Of a stretch of DNA of 64,000 nt, positions 34,135 to 42,006 are shown piece after piece. This DNA is from Mesorhizobium sp. L-2-11. GTDB lineage: Bacteria > Pseudomonadota > Alphaproteobacteria > Rhizobiales > Rhizobiaceae. Location: contig NZ_AP023257.1 in assembly GCF_016756595.1 (NCBI RefSeq), positions 2,930,001-2,994,000 of the forward strand. The letters are read 5' to 3'. Within the stretch, counting starts at the first letter, position 1; every line of letters begins with the position of its first letter. Below the pieces are notes generated by a model. It was given only the letters and a program-made list of their open reading frames with translations. It ran no database searches and had not been told where the DNA came from. Position numbers and translations under genes: made by a program.

Positions 34135-34802
34135 GGCCAGGAATGGTCAGGGATAGCGCACCGGGCTCGACCAGTCCGGGTCTTCGTGCTTTTGCCAATA
34201 GGCCGCCATCAGGCGCCTGGTAATCGCGCCGACCTTGCCGTCCGCGACCGGAATACCGTCGATCATCGTCACCGGCATGATGCCGCCGGCGGTCGAGGTG
34301 ATGAAGACCTCATCGGACTGACGCAGCGCAGCGACGCTGACATCGGCCGCTGCAACGGCAAGCCCTGCCTCCGCGCACAGATCGAAGACGGTGCGGCGGG
34401 TGATGCCTGGCAGCACGCCGACAGCCGGCGTCGACAGTTTGCCGTCATCCACGCAAAAGACGTTGAAGCCGGGGCCTTCCGCGACATTGCCGTTGAAATC
34501 GAGGAGCAGCGCGGTCTCGGCGCCGCGGTCGTAGGCGTCGTAGAGGCCTCGCACCAGGTCGAGCCAGTGGTAGTTCTTGATTGCCGGGTCGATCGAGGCT
34601 GGTGGGATGCGCACCTTGTCGCTGATCGCCACATGCAGGCCGCGCTGCAATTGCTCGGCATTGGCGACCGAGCCGAAGGGAACGGCAAACGCCATGAAAC
34701 GGTTGACCGCGTCGCGCGGGTCGCGGCTGAAGGTCGGCGAAGCGCCGCGCGTGCACAGCATCTCGACATAAGCGGCGCGATGACCCGACAGCGCCACGCA
34801 AT
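34019..34802. repeat. Long direct repeat, copy B (784 bp)
   Basis: Second copy of the 784-bp segment at 30426-31209. In this copy the MOSC part is only a 3' fragment and the aminotransferase gene is complete, continuing to its start at 35106. Confidence 0.95.
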
Positions 34803-35106
34803 TGTGGAGGATTTCGGCGACGCCGTCGCGGTCGAACGCGATCGTCATGCGCAGCTTTTCCAGCCCGCCGAAGAAGCGATCGAGATGCAGGCCGAGGCGG
34901 AAGAAACGACCGCCCCAGACATGCACCGTGTCGTAGGTGGCGTCGGAATGCAGGAAGCCCCAATCCAGCACCGAGATCCTGGCTTGCGACATCGGCAGAT
35001 ACTGCCCGTCCAGGAAGGCAACACCATCGGGGTAGGAGTGCGGGTCCATGTGACGGGCGGCGAGCGAGGGCAGTGGTTTGGCGCGCGGATCGATCAAGTT
35101 GCTCAT
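34147..35106 (-). CDS. PLP-dependent class IV aminotransferase, D-amino-acid transaminase-like
   Basis: Fold-type IV PLP enzyme of 319 residues, the group of D-amino-acid transaminases, branched-chain aminotransferases and aminodeoxychorismate lyases. The N-terminal domain includes VAFLDGQYLPMSQARISVLD and GFLHSDATYDTVHVW. The catalytic Lys lies in AIKNYHWLDLVRG, the PLP-contact Glu in NVAEGPGFNVFCVDDG, and phosphate-binding residues follow in VLPGITRRTVFDL and STAGGIMPV. Substrate preference cannot be fixed by eye. The ATG at 35106 has ggaggacgtg upstream, and the longer in-frame extension is rejected. This is the intact copy; a truncated duplicate lies at 30554-31300. Its 3' end faces the MOSC remnant. 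Confidence 0.88.
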   Translation of the reverse strand: MSNLIDPRAKPLPSLAARHMDPHSYPDGVAFLDGQYLPMSQARISVLDWGFLHSDATYDTVHVWGGRFFRLGLHLDRFFGGLEKLRMTIAFDRDGVAEILHNCVALSGHRAAYVEMLCTRGASPTFSRDPRDAVNRFMAFAVPFGSVANAEQLQRGLHVAISDKVRIPPASIDPAIKNYHWLDLVRGLYDAYDRGAETALLLDFNGNVAEGPGFNVFCVDDGKLSTPAVGVLPGITRRTVFDLCAEAGLAVAAADVSVAALRQSDEVFITSTAGGIMPVTMIDGIPVADGKVGAITRRLMAAYWQKHEDPDWSSPVRYP

Positions 35107-35208
35107 CACGTCCTCCGTCAGGTCGTCTTCGTCGAAACGCGATAAGGCGCAGCGGCGGGTGGCACAAGACACAGGCCGGGGTTGCGGATGAGCCATCGAG
35201 AGACGTTG

Positions 35209-35520
35209 TTATTCCTCACCGTCATCCTCGAGCAGACGTGTGGCGCGCCAGCGGGTCAGCACGACGTTGGTCTGTTCCATGACGAAGAAGCGCGCCGAGT
35301 CGCGGTCGTAGCCTTCGGCCAGCAGTTTCTCGTAGTCGGTGTGCACATGACGGATATGAGCGATGGTTGCCAGCCACACCGCGATCGTCGGCGGCAAGCC
35401 CTTCATATGCACTGCGCCGGCGTCGGCGCGGATCTTTTCCATGTCGGCATAGGGCGCCAGCGGCAACAGCGCTGTCAGCGCCTTGGCGATGGCGCGGCGA
35501 CGGCCGGTCGGCGCGCTCAT
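35209..35520 (-). CDS. DUF2293 domain protein
   Basis: Protein of 103 residues. The central block RHVHTDYEKLLAEGYDRDSA followed by RFFVMEQTNVVLTRWR matches the DUF2293 pattern common in rhizobia. No membrane segment or signal peptide is seen. The start overlaps the stop of the upstream TrmO-like gene by 4 bp, so both are in one operon. Function unknown. Confidence 0.8.
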   Translation of the reverse strand: MSAPTGRRRAIAKALTALLPLAPYADMEKIRADAGAVHMKGLPPTIAVWLATIAHIRHVHTDYEKLLAEGYDRDSARFFVMEQTNVVLTRWRATRLLEDDGEE

Positions 35521-36128
35521 CGCACAACCTGTCCTGGCCCGACCTGTCCTGGCTCGTCCCGTCCGGCAATGGTCGCCTCGGCAAAGGCATCGGTCGATGC
35601 GAAATAAGGTTTGATGTCGATGACCGGCGTGCCGTCGAGCACGTCGATGGCATCAAGATCGATACGGCCCGTTTCGATATCGAGGGCGACGAGTTTTGCG
35701 ATATGCAACCCGACCGGGTTCGGCCGGGCCGGGGAGCGCAGTGAAAAAACGCCTTTCGGTTCAGCCGCATGGCGGGGTTTCTGAACAATCAGGGTCCGCG
35801 GCGCGTGGTGCAGCCACGACAGGATGATGACGTGGCTGGCGCGTTCAAGCCCGAGCAGGCCCTGGCGATAGGGCAGGTCGATCGTGAGCACCGCCGGTTG
35901 TCCGGTTTCGCGCGCGGCTTTCATGTTCTTGGGGCAAGTTTCCCGCGTGGTCCAGGGCGAGGCGATGCGGCCGATGAAGACGACATGGCCGTCCGGCGGC
36001 ATCTCGGCGGGATCAGTTACCAGAAGCTTTTCGCCGCTGCGCGTTTCGAACATGGTTTTCGCCCCGATCTGCTTCCGGCTGTGCGCGATCCGCCACGCAT
36101 GCGTCATTTTCTTGTCCGGGAGCGACAT
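35517..36128 (-). CDS. TsaA/TrmO-like SAM-dependent methyltransferase family protein
   Basis: Protein of about 203 residues of the TsaA-like (VirR/YaeB) family. E. coli TrmO uses SAM to N6-methylate t6A at position 37 of certain tRNAs. Motifs present are FIGRIASPW near residue 50, the SAM-site segment FSLRSPARPNPVGLH, and DVLDGTPVIDIKPY. A shorter C-terminal region than E. coli TrmO suggests the alphaproteobacterial form, whose role is less certain. Start is unclear: the ATG at 36128 is used, but ATGs at 36107 and 36053 are in frame and none has a strong ribosome site. Divergent from the ArsR-methyltransferase fusion gene across a perfect palindrome. Confidence 0.82.
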   Translation of the reverse strand: MSLPDKKMTHAWRIAHSRKQIGAKTMFETRSGEKLLVTDPAEMPPDGHVVFIGRIASPWTTRETCPKNMKAARETGQPAVLTIDLPYRQGLLGLERASHVIILSWLHHAPRTLIVQKPRHAAEPKGVFSLRSPARPNPVGLHIAKLVALDIETGRIDLDAIDVLDGTPVIDIKPYFASTDAFAEATIAGRDEPGQVGPGQVVR

Positions 36129-36155
36129 AGCGCTTGCAAGCCTATCAAAATCGAC

Positions 36156-36171
36156 ATAAACATATGTTTAT
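36156..36171. promoter_or_regulatory. Perfect 16-bp palindrome, probable ArsR-fusion operator
   Basis: ataaacatatgtttat is fully self-complementary and lies 25 bp before the ArsR-methyltransferase start and 28 bp before the divergent TrmO-like start, in AT-rich promoter sequence. ArsR-type repressors bind such short dyads over their own promoters, so autoregulation and control of metF are likely. Inferred from symmetry and position. Confidence 0.6.
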
Positions 36172-36195
36172 ATCTTTTTCAAAGAGACTGCTCGC

Positions 36196-37218
36196 ATGCA
36201 TGTCGCGCTCGACACTATGGTAGATACATTGAAGGCGGCGGCCGAATCCAGCCGGTTGCGCATCCTGGCGTTGCTGTCGCGCGGCGACCTCACCGTTTCC
36301 GATCTCACCGAAATCCTCGGCCAGTCGCAGCCGCGCGTCTCGCGCCACCTGAAGCTTTTACTGGAGGCGGGGCTGATCGGCCGCTATCAGGAGGGCTCAT
36401 GGGCCTTCTTCCGGCTGTCGGATTCGGATGCGGCGCGGGACTTCGTGCTCAGGCTGGTCTCTGGTATCCGGGGTGCCGATCCGCAGGTCGAGCGTGACCT
36501 CGAGCGGTTGGCGGCGGTCAAGCGCAAGCGGCAGGATCGCGCCGCCGAATATTTCTCCGTAAATGCCGCAAGCTGGGACCACATCCGCTCGCTGCATGTG
36601 CCGGACCGCGCCGTGGAGGCAGCGCTGCTCAAGCTCGTCGGCAAGCGGCCGTTCCAGTCGATGCTCGACCTTGGCACCGGCACCGGGCGGCTGCTCGAAA
36701 TCTTTTCGCCGCTCTACCGGCGCGGCATCGGCATCGACATGTCGCGCGAGATGTTGACGGTGGCGCGCGCTAATCTCGACAAGGCCGGCATTTCGAACGC
36801 CCAGGTGCGCCAGGGGGACATCTTTGCGCCGCCGGTCGAGCGCGACGCCTTCGATCTCGTCACCATCCACCAGGTGCTGCACTATCTCGACGATCCTGCC
36901 CGCGCCATCCGCGAGGCAGCAAGGCTGCTGCGTCCGGCAGGCCGGCTGGTGATCGTGGATTTCGCGCCGCATTCGCTGGAATTCCTGCGCGACACCCACG
37001 CGCATGTGCGGCTCGGCTTTGCCGACCGGCAGATCACCGAGTGGTTTTCCGAGGCCGGGCTCGACCTCGAGGAGAGCCAGGAATTCGAGCCGCGCGCCGG
37101 CAATGAACCCAAGCTCACCGTAAAACTGTGGCTCGGCCGTGACCAGCGCATGCTGATCGCCGATCCTTCCACCCACACACAACCGGCCAATGCCTATCCG
37201 ATAGGGGAAACCGCCTGA
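36196..37218 (+). CDS. ArsR family regulator fused to a SAM-dependent methyltransferase domain
   Basis: Two-domain protein of 340 residues. Residues 10-90 are an ArsR winged helix (LRILALLSRGDLTVSDLTEI, then QSQPRVSRHLKLLLEAGLI). Residues 140-320 are a class I methyltransferase fold with SAM motif MLDLGTGTGRLLE, acidic loop GIGIDMSREML and VTIHQVLHYLDDP. The ATG at 36196 is preceded by aaagaga. It overlaps the metF start (TGATG), so the two are coupled. Fusions of this kind beside metF are widespread in Hyphomicrobiales and are thought to sense SAM or SAH, with the methyltransferase domain as sensor or enzyme. Which of these applies is not shown by the sequence. Confidence 0.88.
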   Translation: MHVALDTMVDTLKAAAESSRLRILALLSRGDLTVSDLTEILGQSQPRVSRHLKLLLEAGLIGRYQEGSWAFFRLSDSDAARDFVLRLVSGIRGADPQVERDLERLAAVKRKRQDRAAEYFSVNAASWDHIRSLHVPDRAVEAALLKLVGKRPFQSMLDLGTGTGRLLEIFSPLYRRGIGIDMSREMLTVARANLDKAGISNAQVRQGDIFAPPVERDAFDLVTIHQVLHYLDDPARAIREAARLLRPAGRLVIVDFAPHSLEFLRDTHAHVRLGFADRQITEWFSEAGLDLEESQEFEPRAGNEPKLTVKLWLGRDQRMLIADPSTHTQPANAYPIGETA

Positions 37219-38135
37219 TGAACCAGTTCCGATTTTCCCGCCGCCCCGACATTGGCGACAAGATCAGGGTTTCGTTCGAGTTCTTCCCGCCGAAGAGCGA
37301 CGAGATGGAAGCAAGGCTGTGGGACACCGTTACCCGGCTGCAGCCGCTCAAGCCGAAATTCGTCTCTGTCACCTATGGCGCCGGCGGCTCGACCCGCGAG
37401 CGCACGGCGCGCACGGTCAAGCGCATCCTCAACGAAACGGCGCTGACGCCGGCGGCGCACATGACGTGCGTCGATGCGGCGCGTCACGAGGTCGACGAGG
37501 TCATTCAGGAATTCGCCGACATGGGTGTCACCCGTTTCGTCGCCCTGCGCGGCGATCCGGCCGAGGGCGTCGGCGCAGCCTACCGTCCGCATCCGGACGG
37601 CTATGCCAATGGCGCCGAACTGGTGGGGGCGTTGAAAGGCGTCGGCGATTTCGACATCTCGGTCTCCGCCTATCCGGAAAAGCATCCGGAGAGCCCGGAT
37701 TTCGCCACCGATATCGATATGCTGAAGCGCAAGGTCGACAATGGCGCGACGCGGGCGATCACCCAGTTCTTCTTCGACAACGATCTCTACGAGCGCTACG
37801 TCGAGCGGGCGCGGCGGGCCGGCATCTACATACCGATCGTGCCGGGCATATTGCCGATCCACAATTTTACCCAGGTCGGCAATTTCTCGGCGCGCTGCGG
37901 CACGCTGGTGCCTGCGTGGCTGGCCGAGCGCTTCGACGGGCTGCAGGCGGACCCGCAGACGCATGCGCTGGTGGCGTCCGCGGTGGCGGCCGAGCAGGTG
38001 CTGGACCTTGTCGAGCGCGGCGTCGGCGATTTTCACTTCTACACCATGAACCGGGCCGATCTGGTGTTCGCCGTCTGCCACATGATCGGCATCCGCTCGC
38101 ATGAGGCTGAAGCCGCGGGTTCCGCTGCGGCGTAA
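37218..38135 (+). CDS. metF: Methylenetetrahydrofolate reductase (NAD(P)H)
   Basis: TIM-barrel flavoenzyme of 305 residues that reduces 5,10-methylene-THF to 5-methyl-THF for methionine synthesis. Family motifs include SFEFFPPKSDEMEARLW, VSVTYGAGGSTRERT, FVALRGDPAEGVG and QFFFDNDLYERYV, with the catalytic Glu in FEFFPPK. Length as for E. coli MetF. The start overlaps the stop of the ArsR-methyltransferase fusion by one base (TGATG), implying common transcription and control by that regulator. Followed 23 bp later by a strong terminator. Confidence 0.94.
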   Translation: MNQFRFSRRPDIGDKIRVSFEFFPPKSDEMEARLWDTVTRLQPLKPKFVSVTYGAGGSTRERTARTVKRILNETALTPAAHMTCVDAARHEVDEVIQEFADMGVTRFVALRGDPAEGVGAAYRPHPDGYANGAELVGALKGVGDFDISVSAYPEKHPESPDFATDIDMLKRKVDNGATRAITQFFFDNDLYERYVERARRAGIYIPIVPGILPIHNFTQVGNFSARCGTLVPAWLAERFDGLQADPQTHALVASAVAAEQVLDLVERGVGDFHFYTMNRADLVFAVCHMIGIRSHEAEAAGSAAA

Positions 38136-38158
38136 GCCCCGTCGAACCTTTAAGATGC

Positions 38159-38188
38159 AAAAAGGCCGGGTAAAAACCCGGCCTTTTC
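38159..38188 (+). terminator. Rho-independent terminator after metF
   Basis: aaggccgggt pairs with acccggcctt around a short A-rich loop, and the stem is followed by ttttc. The A run on the left could let it serve the opposite strand too, where the 28-residue peptide gene ends at 38234. Confidence 0.85.
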
Positions 38189-38233
38189 AATGACTTGGAC
38201 TATTTTGTGCTGATCTTCCGTTGCTTGGCGGGT

Positions 38234-38320
38234 CTATGGAAGAAAGCCCATAATCAGCGCCCCGATGAATGCAAATGCAGCACAAATCATCAATGCGTTG
38301 ATTGGCCTCGTGAGTCCCAT
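38234..38320 (-). CDS. 28-residue single-pass membrane peptide
   Basis: An 87-bp frame encodes MGLTRPINALMICAAFAFIG plus eight more residues (ALIMGFLP), almost entirely one hydrophobic helix after a short positively charged N-terminus. A perfect ribosome site aggagg lies 7 bp before the ATG at 38320, and an ATG in another frame lies inside the spacer. Such size and composition suggest a small inner-membrane protein. The frame continues upstream without a ribosome site, and that longer reading is rejected. Function unknown. Confidence 0.65.
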   Translation of the reverse strand: MGLTRPINALMICAAFAFIGALIMGFLP

Positions 38321-38675
38321 GTCATAGCCTCCTCTTAAAGAGCTATGGCCAGAGTCTAGGGGCATTTCTGCCACAGGCAAGCGGAAACTATGCTGCAATG
38401 CGACGACATTGTGGAAGTTACGACAGGCCATTTGCCGTTAACCATTGAAATTGTTCGGCAAAATCCCGCTTCGGACCTTTGTATAAAATGTGACGAAGCG
38501 GGGGCAAGGATTGATATGGCAGCGCTACCGCCGCCGAAAGCCTGAATCGATTTCGGGTTGATGCGAAGATTCGGACGCGTTGGAACGTTTGCGCGTCCGA
38601 TTGGATGCGAAGCTCTACAGCGTGTCGCGTCTGGGAGGCGGTTCAAGCCCGAGGGCATGCTTTGGGCGACATGCA
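38321..38675. other. 355-bp intergenic region with promoter of the small peptide and half an R2 repeat
   Basis: Upstream of the small-peptide gene there is AT-richer sequence (ttaaccattgaaattgttcg near 38437) that could hold its promoter. From about 38653 the sequence gcatgctttgggcgacatgc is the right half of an R2 repeat and runs into the stop codon of the EamA gene. No other feature is recognised. Confidence 0.5.
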
Positions 38676-38677
38676 TC
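38653..38677. repeat. R2 repeat, partial (right half)
   Basis: ggcatgctttgggcgacatgcatc is shared with the right end of the copy at 45178-45255 (gcatgcttttgggcgacatgc), except for one missing T. The left half (atgcatgtcgttatcc) is absent. The last bases overlap the EamA stop codon. Confidence 0.65.
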
Positions 38678-39593
38678 AGAGTCGGCCGAACAGGCGGCCG
38701 TCGATGGTGACGAGGCCGAGCGCGATCAGCGCCATGCCGCCGAGTTCGAACAATTCGAGCCGTTCGCCCAGGAACAGAAAGCCGAGCAGGATGGCGCTGG
38801 CCGGCACGATGAGCGTGACCAGCGAGGCGTTGGTGGCGCCGGCCGAGGCGACGAGGTTGAAATAGAGAATGTAGGCGAAGGCGGTGGAAAAAAGGGCCAG
38901 CGCCAACACCGCCACCCAGACCGGCGGCGAGGCCGAAAACAGATTGGCAGTGCCGTGGCCAACCAGCACGATCGGGATCATGATGATGGTCGAGGCGGTC
39001 AATTGTCCAGTGGCGATGACCGGTGACGGCACGCCCTTGAGGCGGCGGGCGATCATCAAGGCCACCGCATAGGACAGCGACGCGCCGACCAGCGCGAATT
39101 TCGCCCAGACCGGACCGCCCAGCCCGGCAAGCAGGCCGGGACCGATCATCACCGCCGTGCCGACGATGCCGAGCGCGATCCCGGCAAGCTTGTTCCAGGA
39201 GAGTTTTTCGTCTGACGTCAGCGCGTTGGCGAGGATCAACGTCCAGAACGGCGTCGTCGAATTGAGCACCGAGGCGATACCGGCGCCAAGCTCGGTCTGG
39301 CCGGCGAAGATCAGCGAGAACGGAATGACGTTGTTGACGAGCGCCAGCAGGAAGAACAGGCCGGCATGTGGCAAGGCGAGGCGGAAGGATGGACCGCGCA
39401 GACCGAGATAAAGCTGCAGCGCCAGCGCCGCGACGGCGACGCGAAACAGCACCAGCACCAGCGGCGGAATCTCGGCAACCTCAATGCGGGCAAAGAAGAA
39501 CGAGCCACCCCAGATCGCACCGAGCAGCAGAAGCTGCGCCCAGTCTTTCAGGGCCATGGGGCCGCGCATTGCCGTCGTCGTTGTGACCGCCAT
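38676..39593 (-). CDS. EamA/DMT family transporter
   Basis: Inner-membrane protein of 305 residues with ten hydrophobic helices in two EamA repeats of five (first beginning LLLLGAIWGGSFFFARIEVA, second near FALVGASLSYAVALMIARRL). The conserved Pro-rich segment IPPLVLVLFRVAVAALAL is present. Drug/metabolite transporters of this type export amino acids, amines or other metabolites; the substrate is unknown. The start at 39593 is supported by gggagg upstream, and a longer frame to 39668 is rejected. Divergent from the ornithine-type decarboxylase gene. Confidence 0.88.
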   Translation of the reverse strand: MAVTTTTAMRGPMALKDWAQLLLLGAIWGGSFFFARIEVAEIPPLVLVLFRVAVAALALQLYLGLRGPSFRLALPHAGLFFLLALVNNVIPFSLIFAGQTELGAGIASVLNSTTPFWTLILANALTSDEKLSWNKLAGIALGIVGTAVMIGPGLLAGLGGPVWAKFALVGASLSYAVALMIARRLKGVPSPVIATGQLTASTIIMIPIVLVGHGTANLFSASPPVWVAVLALALFSTAFAYILYFNLVASAGATNASLVTLIVPASAILLGFLFLGERLELFELGGMALIALGLVTIDGRLFGRL

Positions 39594-39810
39594 GGATGGT
39601 CCTCCCGGATGGCTCTGAGTGCCGAGTCGATCAGGCGTCTGTTCAGGCCATATTCCGTTTGATGGCAAGGGCCACCCGAAACCAGATCAGTGGACTAGCA
39701 TTCCATCATCTGCCGTAGCGCCGCAGCGTCAGGGTTGCGAGACACAGAATTGTTTTCATTCCCGCATAGGTTGGATTAATTGTGCGCAGTCCAAGTCGAG
39801 GGATTCGTCC

Positions 39811-41031
39811 ATGCAGCAATTCGAAAATGCGCGCGAAGCGGCGCTGGCGCTTCGCCCGGACGATCCGATCTATTGCTTTCGCCCGCAGGTGCTGAAGGCG
39901 GACGCCAGGCAGTTCATGGGCATGTTTCCCGGCAGGACCGCCTATGCGGTCAAGACCAACGGCGAGCAGATCGTGCTGAAAGCGCTGGTCGAGGCCGGCG
40001 TCGGCGCTTTCGACGTGGCATCGCCCGGCGAATTCGCCGCCGTGCGCGCGGTCTCGCCCGACGCCGAGATGCTCTACATGCATCCGGTCAAGGCACAGTC
40101 GGACATCAAGCTGGCGCTGGAGAAATATGGCATCCGGGTCATCTCGCTCGACCATGAGGACGAGATCACCAAGCTGACCCGCGTGGTGCGGGCGCTGGAC
40201 ATCGATCCAGGTGCGATCACCGTGTTCGTGCGCATCCAGACGAAAGGATCGGCCGCCTACGAACTGTCGAAGAAGTTTGGCGCCGGCCCGGCCAACGCCG
40301 TCGATCTGGCCGAACGGCTGAACCGGACGGGCTACAAGGTTGGGCTGTGCTTTCATGTCGGCAGCCAGATCGAGGATCCCGACACCTATGAGCGGGCGCT
40401 GGCCTCGGCCGACTGGGTGCGCAACCGTGTCAGCTTCGACATTGCCGGCCTCGACGTCGGTGGCGGTTTTCCCGCCGAATACGGCCATGATCCCAACCGC
40501 AAGCAGATCGAGATGCCGTCGCTCGGCCAGATCATGTCGCGGCTGTCGGGCGACCTGAAGGAATACCAGTTCGACCAGATGCCGCTGGTGGCGGAGCCGG
40601 GCCGGGTAATCGTGGCGCGCTGCCTGTCGCTGATCGTGCGCGTGCTGCTGCGCAAGGGCAAGCGGCTCTACATCAATGACGGCATCTGGGCGTCGCTGTC
40701 GGATTCATGGACCGGCAAGATCACACTGCCGGCGCGCTTCATTCCAGACCCGGCGATCCGCTCGCGCAATGGCGAGGAGAAGACCATCGTGCCGTTCAAG
40801 GTGTGCGGCGCGACCTGCGATTCCGTCGACATCCTGTCGCGGCCGTTCTGGCTGCCGGAAACTGTCGATACCGGCGACTGGATCGAGATCGGCCATATCG
40901 GCGCCTATTCGCTGTCGCTGAGGACACGGTTCAACGGCTTCTACCCCGACACCTTCGTCGAGGTGACGACGCCGTTCGACGAGGGCGACGCGCCGCAGGG
41001 GTTCGCCAGCCTGGAAACGATGGCGGATTGA
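39811..41031 (+). CDS. Ornithine/lysine-type PLP decarboxylase (alanine-racemase fold)
   Basis: Fold-type III PLP enzyme of 406 residues, like eukaryotic ornithine decarboxylase and rhizobial Odc2-type ornithine/lysine decarboxylases. It forms putrescine (or cadaverine) from ornithine (or lysine). The Schiff-base Lys is Lys48 in TAYAVKTN. The phosphate-binding region includes GLCFHVGSQ and LDVGGGFPAEYG, the Glu-containing VAEPGRVIVARC follows, and the active-site Cys from the partner subunit is in CGATCDSVDIL. The ATG at 39811 is preceded by tcgaggga; the longer frame to 39619 is rejected. Divergent from an EamA exporter, which might move the amine, though this is speculative. Confidence 0.88.
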   Translation: MQQFENAREAALALRPDDPIYCFRPQVLKADARQFMGMFPGRTAYAVKTNGEQIVLKALVEAGVGAFDVASPGEFAAVRAVSPDAEMLYMHPVKAQSDIKLALEKYGIRVISLDHEDEITKLTRVVRALDIDPGAITVFVRIQTKGSAAYELSKKFGAGPANAVDLAERLNRTGYKVGLCFHVGSQIEDPDTYERALASADWVRNRVSFDIAGLDVGGGFPAEYGHDPNRKQIEMPSLGQIMSRLSGDLKEYQFDQMPLVAEPGRVIVARCLSLIVRVLLRKGKRLYINDGIWASLSDSWTGKITLPARFIPDPAIRSRNGEEKTIVPFKVCGATCDSVDILSRPFWLPETVDTGDWIEIGHIGAYSLSLRTRFNGFYPDTFVEVTTPFDEGDAPQGFASLETMAD

Positions 41032-41034
41032 ATG

Positions 41035-41150
41035 GTGAATAGTGAATAGTGAATAGTCAGTAGTCTGTAGTCTGTAGTCGGTAGTCTGTAGTCGGTAGTC
41101 TGTAGTCGGTAGTGAATATCTGATTCCATTCACCATTCACTACTCACTAA
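41035..41150. repeat. R4 tandem repeat (tagtc.gtagtc), left copy
   Basis: After the decarboxylase stop, gaatagt units pass into a run of gtagtct/gtagtcg units (7-8 bp). The block closes with gtgaatatctgattccattc and accattcactactcactaa, which are inverted relative to the opening gtgaatagtgaat. The end of this block supplies the TAG stop codon of the SDR gene (41147-41149, minus strand). A second copy in the same orientation lies at 42894. Confidence 0.85.
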
Positions 41151-41878
41151 ACAACGCCGCCGCCGGCCTGAATGTTTTCGCCAGTCAGCCAGCGGGCCTC
41201 GTCGGAGGCGAGGAAAACCGCGACATCGGCGACGTCACGCGGCGCTCCGATCCTGCCGAAGGGCGACATGCCGGCGGCGATCGCGCGGTCCCGCTCGGGC
41301 AGCAGGTCGGTGTCGGTAAAACCTGGCGAAAGCGCGTTCACGGTGACGGAGCGCGGTCCGAGTTCGCGCGAGAGGACGCGGACGAACTGCTCGACGGCTC
41401 CTTTGCTGCCGAGATAAAGCGCGGTCTGGGTGAAGAACATCTTGGTTCCACCGGTGGAGACGGCGATGATGCGGCCACCGTCGCGGACGCGGCGCGCCGC
41501 TTCCTGAAGCGTGAAGAAGGTGCCTTTGGCATTGGCGCCGAAGACGTGGTCGAAGTCGGCTTCGGTGGCCTCGACCAGCGGCTTAATGACGGCGACGCCG
41601 ACATTGGCGACGACGATGTCAATCGCCCCCATCTGTTTTTCGGTTTCATCGAACAGCCGGCGAATGTCGGAAACGCTGGAGATATCGGCCTGAATGGCGA
41701 CGGCCTTGCCGCCATTCTCGCGGATGGCGGCAACGGCTTCCTGGGCGGCTTTCTCGTTGCTGACATAATTGACGACCACGGCCGCACCGTTTGCCGCGAG
41801 CCCCTCGGCGATGGCGCGGCCGATGCCGCGCGAACTGCCGGTCACGAGCGCGGTTTTGCCTTCAAGCGAATGATACAT
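41147..41878 (-). CDS. Classical SDR family oxidoreductase
   Basis: Classical SDR of 243 residues: cofactor motif TGSSRGIG near residue 13, NVGVA in place of the more usual NNAG, catalytic Ser in VSTGGTKMFF, and Tyr/Lys in YLGSKGAVEQF. The C-terminal SPGFTDTDLLPE and GGGVV match 3-oxoacyl-ACP-reductase-like members, with GENIQAGGGVV near the end. The Asp-less strand 2 end (VVVNYVSNEKAA) suggests NADP(H). Substrate unknown. Its stop codon lies in the R4 repeat. Divergent from a LysR regulator that likely controls it. Confidence 0.88.
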   Translation of the reverse strand: MYHSLEGKTALVTGSSRGIGRAIAEGLAANGAAVVVNYVSNEKAAQEAVAAIRENGGKAVAIQADISSVSDIRRLFDETEKQMGAIDIVVANVGVAVIKPLVEATEADFDHVFGANAKGTFFTLQEAARRVRDGGRIIAVSTGGTKMFFTQTALYLGSKGAVEQFVRVLSRELGPRSVTVNALSPGFTDTDLLPERDRAIAAGMSPFGRIGAPRDVADVAVFLASDEARWLTGENIQAGGGVV

Positions 41879-41960
41879 AGCTGTCCCTTTCTCGCCTGGC
41901 TACGGCCGCTCCTAATCGAGCGGCGGTTCCATGTCGAAGTTAGGGGCATGCTATTGCTCA

Positions 41961-41977
41961 GATAATGGCCTATTATC
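41961..41977. promoter_or_regulatory. Palindrome in the SDR/LysR divergent promoter, probable LysR site
   Basis: gataatggcctattatc has 6-bp arms (gataat/attatc) around ggcct, a T-n-A dyad of the size bound by LysR-type regulators. It lies 30 bp before the LysR start and 83 bp before the SDR start. Confidence 0.5.
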
Positions 41978-42006
41978 GAACAGCCTTGTTAAGCCTGAGG
42001 GACATA

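Noticed and set aside
38580..39026. Coding frame opposite the EamA transporter gene
   Set aside because: Charged low-complexity antisense frame; the membrane protein on the other strand is well supported.
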